In this document: positions 8,157-15,645 of the stretch, one piece after another
Layout of the letters: each line of letters opens with the position of its first letter
Numbering within the stretch: position 1 is the first letter of the stretch
Program-made: the position numbers and the translations under genes
NCBI RefSeq assembly: GCF_018069625.1
Contig: NZ_CP072941.1
Coordinates: forward strand, 5,952,001-6,016,000
DNA from: Streptomyces yatensis
Lineage (GTDB): Bacteria; Actinomycetota; Actinomycetes; Streptomycetales; Streptomycetaceae
Reading direction: 5' to 3'
DNA: 64,000 nt
The notes under the pieces: model-generated
Told to the model about the DNA's origin: nothing
Seen by the model: the letters and a program-made list of their open reading frames with translations, nothing else
The model's database searches: none

Positions 8157-9089
8157 GTGAGCTCCAACTCTCGCCTCCGCACCCTCGGTGACAAGATCGC
8201 CGGACCCGGCCACCCGGTCTACGTCACCGGTGAGATCGGCATCAACCACAACGGCGACCTGGAGAACGCGTTCAAGCTGATCGACGTCGCCGCCGAGGCC
8301 GGCTGTGACGCGGTCAAGTTCCAGAAGCGAACCCCGGAGATCTGCACCCCCCGTGACCAGTGGGACATCGAGCGTGACACCCCCTGGGGCCGGATGACCT
8401 ACATCGACTACCGCCACCGCGTGGAGTTCGGCGAGGACGAGTACACCGCCATCTCCGAGCACTGCAAGAAGCGCGGCATCGACTGGTTCGCCTCCCCGTG
8501 GGACACCGAGGCCGTCGCCTTCCTGGAGAAGTTCGACGTCCCGGCCCACAAGGTGGCCTCGGCCTCGCTGACCGACGACGAGCTGCTGCGCGCCCTGCGG
8601 GCGACCGGCCGCACCGTCATCCTGTCGACGGGCATGTCCACCCCCAAGCAGATCCGCCACGCGGTGGAGGTGCTGGGCAGCGACAACATCCTGCTGTGCC
8701 ACGCCACCTCCACGTACCCGGCCAAGGCCGAGGAGCTCAACCTGCGCGTGATCAACACGCTGCAGGCCGAGTACCCCAACGTGCCGATCGGCTACTCCGG
8801 CCACGAGACCGGTCTGCAGACCACGCTGGCCGCCGTCGCGCTGGGTGCCGCGTTCGTCGAGCGCCACATCACCCTCGACCGCGCCATGTGGGGCTCGGAC
8901 CAGGCCGCCTCCGTCGAGCCGCAGGGCCTGACGCGGCTGGTGCGCGACATCCGCACCATCGAGGAGTCCCTCGGTGACGGCGTCAAGAAGGTCTACGAGA
9001 GCGAGCTCGGCCCGATGAAGAAGCTCCGCCGTGTCGCGGGCGTCGTCGCCGAGTCCGAGTCCGCCGACCGCGAGCCCGCCGCGGTCTGA
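8157..9089 (+). CDS. neuB: NeuB-family nonulosonate (sialic acid/Kdn-9-P) synthase
   Basis: A 310-aa TIM-barrel enzyme that condenses PEP with an aldose or aldose phosphate. GEIGINHNGD, CDAVKFQKR, STGMSTPKQI and GYSGHETGLQT are standard NeuB signatures, and VERHITLDRAMWGSDQAAS is the conserved C-terminal barrel segment. Typical NeuB proteins of about 340-350 residues end in a small antifreeze-like SAF domain; here the protein stops about 25 residues after the barrel, so SAF is absent. GTG 8157 directly abuts the TAA of the cytidylyltransferase gene. Because its partner is fused to a phosphatase, a phosphorylated substrate such as mannose-6-P is plausible but unproven. Confidence 0.85.
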   Translation: MSSNSRLRTLGDKIAGPGHPVYVTGEIGINHNGDLENAFKLIDVAAEAGCDAVKFQKRTPEICTPRDQWDIERDTPWGRMTYIDYRHRVEFGEDEYTAISEHCKKRGIDWFASPWDTEAVAFLEKFDVPAHKVASASLTDDELLRALRATGRTVILSTGMSTPKQIRHAVEVLGSDNILLCHATSTYPAKAEELNLRVINTLQAEYPNVPIGYSGHETGLQTTLAAVALGAAFVERHITLDRAMWGSDQAASVEPQGLTRLVRDIRTIEESLGDGVKKVYESELGPMKKLRRVAGVVAESESADREPAAV

Positions 9090-9100
9090 GGCACTCTGCC

Positions 9101-10399
9101 GTGAATCCTCCGGCCGGTGTGCCCGGCCCTCGCCCGGAAGCGGCGGGCACCTCTGACGCGTCAGAGGCTGCCCGCCGCCTCCGGGCCCTGCCTTTGGACG
9201 GTGCGATGGTCTCCGCTGCCCCCCTTGCCCCTCCGGCCACACTCGCCTTCGTCGAGAGCCCGGTTCAGCTGCTGAACGTGCTGGAGTGGGCGTACGCCGA
9301 CGCCCGGCGCGCCCAGGGCCCGGAGGCCACCGCGCCCCAGGACCTCACCGTCGTGGTGCTCTCCCCGCACGACCCGATGACCCGCGGCCAGCTGCGCCGG
9401 ATGGCCGAGCTGGCGCGGGACGAGGGCTTCGCCGTGCGCTGGGAGGACGCGCGGGGCGGGGCCGGTGCGCCGGTCAAGACCATCAGCGGGCTGCGCGGAC
9501 CGCTGCGCCGGGCCGCGCGGATCGTGATAGGCGATCCGTTCTCCCGCTATGTCCAGCTGCTGCTGACCCTCACCCGCGCCAAGGACCTGGTCGTGGTGGA
9601 CGACGGCACGGCCACCATGGAGTTCATCTCCCAGATCGCCAAGGGCGAGCCCCTGGTGCGCTGGCACCGGCGCGGCAACCGGGGACCGCGCGACATGGTG
9701 TTCGCGCCGGTCTCCGCCACCGCGCGCCGCCGTCTCACCCCGGGCGCCAAGCGCCGGGTCGAGGTCTTCAGCTCGATGCCGGTGGAGGCGCCCGACGGGG
9801 TCACCGTCACCGCCAACGACTTCGCCTGGACCCGGGCCCGGTTCGGCCCGCCCCGGCTCACCGGCGGCACCGACCTGGTCGGGACCTCCCTGGTGGAGAC
9901 GGGCGTGGTGGACCTGGAGCGCTATCTGGAGGCGGTCGGCTCGCTGACCCGCGCCCATGGCGCCACCCGCTACTTCGCCCACCGCCGCGAGAGCGCCGAG
10001 AAGCTGCACCGGGTCTCGGCCGAGGTGGGGCTGGAGATCGTACGGCCCGATCTGCCGCTCGAGCTGATAGCCCGCCGGGGCCCCATCGGCCACACGATCG
10101 TGAGCTTCCCCTCGACCGTGGTGCACACCCTGCCGCTGGCGCTGGTGGGCACCGGTGTGCAGGTCGCGGTCTGCGATGTGGACCCCGCCTGGCTGACCAG
10201 CAACGCCTCCCCGCGCGCCCAGGGCTTTCTGTCCGGGGTCACCGGGACGGCACGCGATGTGCGCCGGCTGAACTCGGGGCCGTCCACGGACGCGGCGCCG
10301 CCGAGAGAGGCGGCGCCGCCCAGGGACACCATCCCGCAGCGGGAGGCGGCCCCGCCGGCCAAGCCGAGCCCGCCCGCGAAGCCGGTCGCGGCCTCCTGA
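9101..10399 (+). CDS. GT52/sialyltransferase-like protein of the glycopolymer operon
   Basis: A 432-aa protein from GTG 9101, or 397 aa from ATG 9206, whose product begins just before the conserved part. LAFVESPVQLLNVLEWAYA opens it, a pattern like the first strand of GT52 lipooligosaccharide sialyltransferases. RYFAHRRESAEKLHR and IGHTIVSFPSTVVHTLPLAL near the C-terminus match the H-R-x-E and S-F-x-S/T motifs of CMP-sialic-acid-using transferases. The last 50 residues are Pro/Ala-rich and look disordered. It lies 11 bp behind the synthase gene, so it is probably the operon's third nonulosonate transferase. I do not recognise a characterised orthologue; the GT52 relation is motif-level inference. 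Confidence 0.6.
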   Translation: MNPPAGVPGPRPEAAGTSDASEAARRLRALPLDGAMVSAAPLAPPATLAFVESPVQLLNVLEWAYADARRAQGPEATAPQDLTVVVLSPHDPMTRGQLRRMAELARDEGFAVRWEDARGGAGAPVKTISGLRGPLRRAARIVIGDPFSRYVQLLLTLTRAKDLVVVDDGTATMEFISQIAKGEPLVRWHRRGNRGPRDMVFAPVSATARRRLTPGAKRRVEVFSSMPVEAPDGVTVTANDFAWTRARFGPPRLTGGTDLVGTSLVETGVVDLERYLEAVGSLTRAHGATRYFAHRRESAEKLHRVSAEVGLEIVRPDLPLELIARRGPIGHTIVSFPSTVVHTLPLALVGTGVQVAVCDVDPAWLTSNASPRAQGFLSGVTGTARDVRRLNSGPSTDAAPPREAAPPRDTIPQREAAPPAKPSPPAKPVAAS

Positions 10400-10627
10400 G
10401 AGCGGGCGGCGTCCTGAGAGCGCGAGCGGCGTCCGGAGACCGCTCGCCGCGTCCTCGGACCTCCTGGAACTGTCTCGGGTCCTGAGACCGTCGCCCGTAC
10501 GGCCGTGTGGCGCTGATCACCCGCGGCCGCTCGGAAAACGAGCTGTTATACCCCCTGACAAGGGGGATCATGCGCCGGGCCGGATATTTTTGCGTACCCG
10601 AAGAGATTGAATTTTTGTTGATCGACA

Positions 10628-10656
10628 TTCGGTGGGCCCACCTGGCGTTCTACGCT
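10628..10656 (+). promoter_or_regulatory. Putative promoter with GGTGGGCCCACC palindrome
   Basis: The last 120 bp before the M20 gene are the most AT-rich of the neighbourhood. TTCGGT (10628-10633) and TACGCT (10651-10656) are 17 bp apart and would start transcription near GTG 10664. The perfect 12-bp palindrome GGTGGGCCCACC at 10631-10642 overlaps the -35 box and is a possible operator. Further upstream, CCCCCTGACAAGGGGG (10551-10566) is a second inverted repeat. Confidence 0.35.
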
Positions 10657-10663
10657 TCTTCAG

Positions 10664-11896
10664 GTGAAGCAATTGATGTCCCTCGATGCGACCGATGCCA
10701 CACCCGCCGATGCGCCGGCCCTGCCCGGCACGCTCCCCGACGAGCTGCGTGCCGAACTCATCGCCTTCCGGCGCGATGTACACATGCACCCCGAGCTCGG
10801 CAACTGCGAGTTCCGCACCACCGCCGCGATCAAGGCGCGGCTGGAGCAGGCGGGACTCGAGCCGCGGGTGCTCCCCTCCGGCACCGGCCTCATCTGTGAC
10901 ATCGGCCCGCGCGATGGCGTAGCGCCCCTGCTGGCGCTGCGCGCGGACATCGACGGACTGCCCATTCCCGACACCAAGACGGTCGACTACCGCTCGACCA
11001 TCGCCGACCGCGCCCACGCCTGCGGCCACGATGTGCACACCACCGTGGTGCTCGGCGCCGGTCTGGTCCTGGCCGAGCTGGCCCGCGAGGGACGGCTGGC
11101 GCGTCCGGTGCGGCTGCTGTTCCAGCCCGCCGAGGAGGTGCTGCCCGGCGGCGCGGCCGACGCGATCGAGGCGGGCGTGCTGGACGGCGTCGGCCGGATC
11201 CTGGCACTGCACTGCGACCCGAAGGTCGAGGTCGGCCGGATCGGGCTGCGCGTCGGGCCGATCACCTCGGCCTGCGACCGGCTGGAGATCTCGCTGAACG
11301 GTCCGGGCGGCCACACCGCGCGCCCCCATCTGACCACCGACCTGGTGACCGCCACCGCCAAGGTGATCACCGAGGTGCCCGCGCTGCTGGCCCGCCGGGT
11401 CGACGCCCGCTCGGGCCTGGCCGTCACCTGGGGCCGGGTGGAGTCGGGCCACGCCTGCAATGTGATCCCGCAGCACGCCGAGCTGTCCGCCACGGTCCGC
11501 TGCCTGGACCTGCCCGCCTGGCGCGAGGCCCCCGACCTGGTGCATGCCGCGGTGGACGAGATCGCCACCCTCCACCGCGCCAAGTCGGAGATCAACTACA
11601 TCCGCGGGGTCCCGCCGGTGGTCAACGAGGCGAGCTCCGCCGAGCTGCTCCGGGACGCCATGATCGCCCGCCGCGGCGCGCACGCGGTCGAGGACACCGA
11701 ACAGTCCCTGGGCGGCGAGGACTTCTCCTGGTACCTGGAGCGGGTGCCCGGCGCGATGGCCCGGCTGGGCGTCCGCACGGTCGGCGACACCACCCGCCGC
11801 GACCTCCACGCGGGCGACTTCGACGTGGACGAGGGCGCCATCGCGGTGGGCGTGGAGCTGTTCACTGCCGCGGTCCTGCTCGACCGGAACGCGTAG
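10664..11896 (+). CDS. M20-family amidohydrolase/peptidase
   Basis: A 410-aa zinc hydrolase of the M20D (IAA-amino-acid hydrolase/hippurate hydrolase) type. Visible motifs are FRRDVHMHPELGNCEF at the N-terminus, LRADIDGLPI, the metal site HACGHDVHT, FQPAEEVLPGG with the catalytic Glu and the second metal-site Glu, and ALHCDP. An internal dimerisation or lid domain occupies about residues 190-300. Such enzymes cleave N-acyl amino acids; the substrate is unknown. GTG 10664 suits a leaderless transcript; ATG 10676 is the alternative. It stands alone between the glycopolymer locus and a SLOG gene. Confidence 0.85.
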   Translation: MKQLMSLDATDATPADAPALPGTLPDELRAELIAFRRDVHMHPELGNCEFRTTAAIKARLEQAGLEPRVLPSGTGLICDIGPRDGVAPLLALRADIDGLPIPDTKTVDYRSTIADRAHACGHDVHTTVVLGAGLVLAELAREGRLARPVRLLFQPAEEVLPGGAADAIEAGVLDGVGRILALHCDPKVEVGRIGLRVGPITSACDRLEISLNGPGGHTARPHLTTDLVTATAKVITEVPALLARRVDARSGLAVTWGRVESGHACNVIPQHAELSATVRCLDLPAWREAPDLVHAAVDEIATLHRAKSEINYIRGVPPVVNEASSAELLRDAMIARRGAHAVEDTEQSLGGEDFSWYLERVPGAMARLGVRTVGDTTRRDLHAGDFDVDEGAIAVGVELFTAAVLLDRNA

Positions 11897-11926
11897 ACCC
11901 GGGCGGGCGGATGGCCTACGCCGCCC

Positions 11927-11953
11927 GGACCCGGCATCTCCGCGGCCGGGTCC
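11927..11953 (+). terminator. Stem-loop behind the M20 gene
   Basis: GGACCCGGC and GCCGGGTCC form a 9-bp perfect stem with a 9-nt loop, 30 bp after the stop. A second stem, CCGGGCGG with CCGCCCGG, lies just before it. No T-run follows, as is usual for Streptomyces terminators. It sits between convergent genes and may serve both. Confidence 0.5.
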
Positions 11954-12024
11954 GCACCGGCCCACCCGCTGCTTGTTGACGTACGCCCCCTCGTCCTGCC
12001 GCCGGGCCGGGCGAGGAGCTTTCG

Positions 12025-12513
12025 TCATGCCCGGCGCGATGCGCCGTCCGGCCAGACGACATCCACGGGGATGTCCGCCTCGCGCGCCTGGTGTACTACG
12101 TCCGCCGTCCCGCCGCCCTTGCCCGTGGGCGGCCGGCCGTTCCACACGGCCACCAGCCGATCGGCACGCTCCAGCAGCACGGCGTTCGCCGCTTCGTACG
12201 CTTGACGGTTCGCCGTGGCATGAGGCATCACCAGCACTTCGTCCGCTGCCTCCACCAGCCGGTCGAAGGTATCGGCATGCTCCGGCTTCACCTTCGCCTG
12301 CCGATAGTCCTCCGAAGGGATCACCACAGCCAGGCGCCCGCCCGCGGCCAGCACCGCATCCGCGAAGAGGCTGTCGCTGCCTTGCGCGATGCACGACACA
12401 CCTACCAGGCCGGCGGGCTCATAGGCGGCAAGGATCTTGTCCAGCTCTCCTCGCACCAGCGGCACCGACGCGTCGTTGATGTCCATGTGCCCCGTCACAG
12501 CGATCGTCGTCAT
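12025..12513 (-). CDS. SLOG-domain (LOG-like Rossmann) protein
   Basis: A 162-aa single-domain protein starting MTTIAVTGHMDIND, with VSCIAQGSDSLFADAVLAAG and NRQAYEAANAVLLERADRLV. This order (T-G-H strand, S-x-A-x-G-x-D phosphate loop, A-D-x-L-V-A-V-W strand) is that of SLOG nucleotide-binding proteins, related to DprA/LOG and the TRPM-associated domain. Such proteins bind or cleave nucleotide-derived ligands; the ligand here is unknown. It lies directly upstream of, and divergent to, the nucleoside transporter operon, which may or may not be meaningful. No membrane segment or partner gene is visible. Confidence 0.7.
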   Translation of the reverse strand: MTTIAVTGHMDINDASVPLVRGELDKILAAYEPAGLVGVSCIAQGSDSLFADAVLAAGGRLAVVIPSEDYRQAKVKPEHADTFDRLVEAADEVLVMPHATANRQAYEAANAVLLERADRLVAVWNGRPPTGKGGGTADVVHQAREADIPVDVVWPDGASRRA

Positions 12514-12876
12514 CGCGCCTTCCTCGTCATGCGGTCAGCAGGCCCCGGATGCTACCGCGCACGTCCGCCACGGCCCGGGGTACGCCGTCTCCCACTGTGT
12601 AGGGGTAGGGGTACAGCTGTGCCAACTGTGCGCGCACGCGACCGGAGCGAAGGCTGGTCCCGGCGCCTCATCCGGCGGGCCGCATACGAGGCCGTACCGG
12701 GCGCGGGTACGGTCGCGTCATGTAACCGAAACGGTCCGTAGACCTCGCGGACACGAGAGGTTCGCGACGATCCGATAACGGCTTCCGAGGGGGCCTTTAT
12801 CTGGCATCTACGCGCGTTACGATGCGGCGGAGCCAGCGCCGCAAGGGGCGCTTCGAGATCATCAGAGGGGACCCTC
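12514..12876. other. Intergenic region upstream of the nucleoside transporter operon
   Basis: These 363 bp carry the promoters of the SLOG gene (left) and the nucleoside operon (right). I see GGGGTAGGGGTAC-type direct repeats near 12600-12618 and the operator-like sequence at 12807-12820. The open frames across it lack ribosome-binding sites and family resemblance. Confidence 0.5.
12795..12823 (+). promoter_or_regulatory. Nucleoside operon promoter with operator TCTACGCGCGTTAC
   Basis: Bases 12808-12819 match 10 of 12 positions of the palindrome CTACGCGCGTAG, which occurs perfectly at three other nucleoside-catabolic genes in this window. It overlaps a plausible -10 box, TACGAT (12818-12823), with a weak -35 (CTTTAT, 12795-12800) 17 bp upstream. 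A bound repressor would block RNA polymerase. The transcript would have a leader of about 45 nt before GTG 12877. Confidence 0.6.
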
Positions 12877-13911
12877 GTGCGCCGGGTATCCACGATAGCT
12901 GTCGCGGGCATTGCCACCGCGGCTCTCGCATTTTCCGTCACCGCGTGTGGCAGCAGCTCCGAAGAGGGAAGCAAGGACGCCGGCATCGGCCTGGCCTACG
13001 ACGTCGGTGGCCGTGGCGACCACTCCTTCAACGACTCCGCCGCCAAGGGCTATGACAAGGCCCTGAAGGACTTCGACGTCAAGGGCAAGGAGCTGACGGC
13101 GAAGGACGGCGACACCGACGCCGACCGCTACGACAAGCTGGCGAGCCTCGCCGAGGCGGGCTACAACCCCGTCATAGGCGTCGGCTACGCGTGGACCCCC
13201 TCGCTCACCAAGGCCGCCAAGAAGTACAAGGACACCGACTTCGCCATCGTCGACTCGGTCGTCGAGGCCAAGAACGTGGCCAGCCTGGTCTCCGCCGAGC
13301 ACGAGGGCTCCTACCTCGCCGGTGTGGCCGCGGGCCTGAAGACCAAGTCCAACAAGGTCGGCTTCATCGGCGGCACCGACAGCGCGCTGATCAAGAAGTT
13401 CGCGGGCGGCTTCCAGCAGGGCCTGAAGGACACCAACCCCAAGGCGTCCCTGGACGTCCAGTGGGTGCAGGTCGGTTCGCCCAAGGGCTTCGGCATGCCG
13501 GACCGCGGCAAGGACATCGCCGAGGGCATGCTCTCCAACAAGGTCGACGTGATCTTCTCCGCGGCCGGCGGCTCCGGCGCGGGCGCCATCGAGGCGACCG
13601 CCGGGAAGAAGGGCACCTGGTCGATCGGCGTCGACGGCGACCAGTACTACGACAAGGGCCTGGCCCAGTACAAGAACTCGATCATGACCTCCATGGTCAA
13701 GACCGTGGACGGTTCGGTCTACGACTTCATCAAGAGCGTCATCAAGGACAAGAAGCCCGAGAGCGGCGTCCAGTCCTACGACCTCAAGCGCGGCGGCGTC
13801 TCCCTCTCGTACTCCGGCGGATTCATCAACGACATCAAGCCGAAGATCGAGGCGGCCAAGAAGAAGATCGTCGACGGCCAGATCAAGGTCAACGACACCT
13901 ACAAGGACTGA
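12877..13911 (+). CDS. BMP-family nucleoside-binding lipoprotein of an ABC transporter
   Basis: A 344-aa secreted lipoprotein. The signal peptide MRRVSTIAVAGIATAALAFS ends in the lipobox VTAC (Cys at residue 24), after which a Ser-rich linker leads into the BMP (PnrA-like) domain starting GIGLAYDVGGRGDHSFNDSA. SFND is a family hallmark next to the nucleoside-binding site. It captures purine or pyrimidine nucleosides at the cell surface and passes them to the two permeases encoded downstream. GTG 12877 gives a complete signal peptide. A strong stem-loop follows the stop and probably allows more of this protein than of the membrane subunits. Confidence 0.92.
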   Translation: MRRVSTIAVAGIATAALAFSVTACGSSSEEGSKDAGIGLAYDVGGRGDHSFNDSAAKGYDKALKDFDVKGKELTAKDGDTDADRYDKLASLAEAGYNPVIGVGYAWTPSLTKAAKKYKDTDFAIVDSVVEAKNVASLVSAEHEGSYLAGVAAGLKTKSNKVGFIGGTDSALIKKFAGGFQQGLKDTNPKASLDVQWVQVGSPKGFGMPDRGKDIAEGMLSNKVDVIFSAAGGSGAGAIEATAGKKGTWSIGVDGDQYYDKGLAQYKNSIMTSMVKTVDGSVYDFIKSVIKDKKPESGVQSYDLKRGGVSLSYSGGFINDIKPKIEAAKKKIVDGQIKVNDTYKD

Positions 13912-13918
13912 CCCTCGG

Positions 13919-13969
13919 GCCACGGACCCGTACGGCACCCCCTCCCGGGCGTCCGCCCGGGTCCGTGGC
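13919..13969 (+). terminator. Intra-operonic stem-loop behind the substrate-binding gene
   Basis: GCCACGGACCCG (13919-13930) pairs perfectly with CGGGTCCGTGGC (13958-13969), a 12-bp GC-rich stem starting 8 nt after the lipoprotein stop and inside the operon. No T-run follows. It most likely acts as a partial terminator or 3'-end stabiliser that raises expression of the binding protein over the ATPase and permeases. Confidence 0.6.
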
Positions 13970-14028
13970 ACACCCGGCCGGCCCGGCCCCCGGCCCGCCC
14001 CACCTCCGTCGCCCCTCAGGAGTGCGCC

Positions 14029-15645
14029 ATCGAAGCCGCCAGCCCACCCAAGGGCGCTCCCGCCGGTGCCGTCACCGACGTCGCCGTAGAACTCCACGGA
14101 ATCACCAAGCGGTTCCCCGGAGTCGTCGCCAACCACGACATCGACATCACTGTGCGCCGCGGCACCGTGCACGCCCTCGTGGGCGAGAACGGCGCGGGCA
14201 AGTCGACCCTGATGAAGATCCTCTACGGGATGCAGCGCCCGGACGAGGGCACCATCGCGATCGACGGCGAGACGGTGGAACTGCACTCCCCGGCCGACGC
14301 CATATCCCGCGGAGTGGGCATGGTGCACCAGCACTTCATGCTCGCCGACAACCTCACCGTGCTGGAGAACGTGGTCCTCGGCGCGGAGAAGCTGCACGGC
14401 ATCAGCGGCAAGGCGCGCGCCCGGATCAAGGAGATATCCGACGCCTACGGGCTGGGGGTGCGCCCCGATGTCCTCGTCGAGAACCTGGGCGTGGCGGACC
14501 GTCAGCGCGTGGAGATCCTCAAGGTCCTCTACCGGGGCGCCCGGACGCTCATCCTCGACGAGCCGACCGCCGTCCTCGTACCGCAGGAGGTCGACGCGCT
14601 CTTCGACAACCTCCGCGAACTCAAGTCCGAGGGCCTGACGGTGCTGTTCATCTCGCACAAGCTGGGCGAGGTGCTCTCGGTGGCCGATGACATCACCGTC
14701 ATCCGCCGCGGCACCACGGTCGCCTCCGTCGCACCCTCCGAGACCAACCCCCGGCAGCTGGCCGAGCTGATGGTCGGCAGCGAGCTGCCCTCGCCGGAGA
14801 CCCGCGAATCCACCGTCACCGACACCGAGATGCTCGTCGTGGAGGCACTGCGGCTGAGCGCCACCGACGTGGACGGGGTCGAGCGGGCCGTGCTCGACGA
14901 CATCGCCTTCACCATCCGCAAGGGCGAAGTCCTCGGCATCGCCGGTGTGGAGGGCAACGGCCAGGCCGAACTGGTCGAGGCCATCATGGGCATGCGCGAC
15001 CCCGACGCCGGCACCATCACCCTCGACGGCGCCGACATCTCCCACGCCCCCACCCGCAAGCGGCGCGAGGACGGCATCGGCTACATCCCCGAGGACCGCC
15101 ACCGGCACGGACTGCTGCTGGAGGCGCCGCTGTGGGAGAACCGCATCCTCGGCCATGTCACCGAGGTGCCCAACAGCAAGGGCGGGCTGCTCAATCCGTC
15201 CGCCGCCCGCCGGGACACCGAGCGGATCGTCGCCGAGTACGACGTCCGCACCCCCGGCATCGAGGTCACCGCGGCCTCGCTGTCCGGCGGCAACCAGCAG
15301 AAGCTGATCGTCGGCCGGGAGATGAGCCACCACCCCAAGCTGCTGATCGCCGCGCACCCCACCCGGGGTGTGGACGTGGGCGCCCAGGCGCAGATCTGGG
15401 ATCAGATCCGCACCGCGCGCCGTGAGGGGCTGGCCGTGCTGCTGATCTCGGCCGACCTGGACGAGCTGATCGGCCTGTCCGACACCCTGCGGGTGATGTT
15501 CCGCGGCCGGCTGGTCGCCGACGCCGACCCCGCCACCATCACCCCGGAGGAGCTGGGCTCGGCCATGACCGGCGCCGCCTCCGGCCGTCTGGACCACCCG
15601 GCCGACGACGGGACCGAGGCCGCGACCGGGGGAGAGGCCCGATGA
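14029..15645 (+). CDS. Nucleoside ABC transporter ATP-binding protein (tandem ABC domains; apparent ATC start)
   Basis: A 538-aa protein with two ABC ATPase domains, as in the YufO/NupA class. Domain 1 has Walker A GENGAGKST (52-60), a degenerate signature LGVADRQRVEIL and Walker B ILDEPTAVL. Domain 2 has a degenerate Walker A (GVEGNGQ) and a good signature LSGGNQQKL, so one composite site is probably inactive, as is common in this class. Start: between the preceding stop (13909-13911, same frame) and GTG 14152 there is no ATG, GTG, TTG or CTG. Starting at GTG 14152 would delete the A-loop strand HGITKRFPGV. The only sensible start is ATC 14029, preceded by AGGAG (14018-14022). The gene overlaps the next by 4 bp. 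Confidence 0.88.
   Translation: MEAASPPKGAPAGAVTDVAVELHGITKRFPGVVANHDIDITVRRGTVHALVGENGAGKSTLMKILYGMQRPDEGTIAIDGETVELHSPADAISRGVGMVHQHFMLADNLTVLENVVLGAEKLHGISGKARARIKEISDAYGLGVRPDVLVENLGVADRQRVEILKVLYRGARTLILDEPTAVLVPQEVDALFDNLRELKSEGLTVLFISHKLGEVLSVADDITVIRRGTTVASVAPSETNPRQLAELMVGSELPSPETRESTVTDTEMLVVEALRLSATDVDGVERAVLDDIAFTIRKGEVLGIAGVEGNGQAELVEAIMGMRDPDAGTITLDGADISHAPTRKRREDGIGYIPEDRHRHGLLLEAPLWENRILGHVTEVPNSKGGLLNPSAARRDTERIVAEYDVRTPGIEVTAASLSGGNQQKLIVGREMSHHPKLLIAAHPTRGVDVGAQAQIWDQIRTARREGLAVLLISADLDELIGLSDTLRVMFRGRLVADADPATITPEELGSAMTGAASGRLDHPADDGTEAATGGEAR

Noticed and set aside
12552..12986. A 144-aa minus-strand ORF over the nucleoside operon promoter
   Set aside because: It overlaps the lipoprotein signal peptide and the operator region, has Arg/Pro-rich composition and no ribosome-binding site.
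12862..15597. A 911-codon open frame antisense to the transporter genes
   Set aside because: It is a high-GC shadow of well-supported genes on the plus strand, with no family resemblance or start signal. The same reasoning applies to the other long antisense frames over the ATPase, permease, afsQ2, birA and hutH genes.
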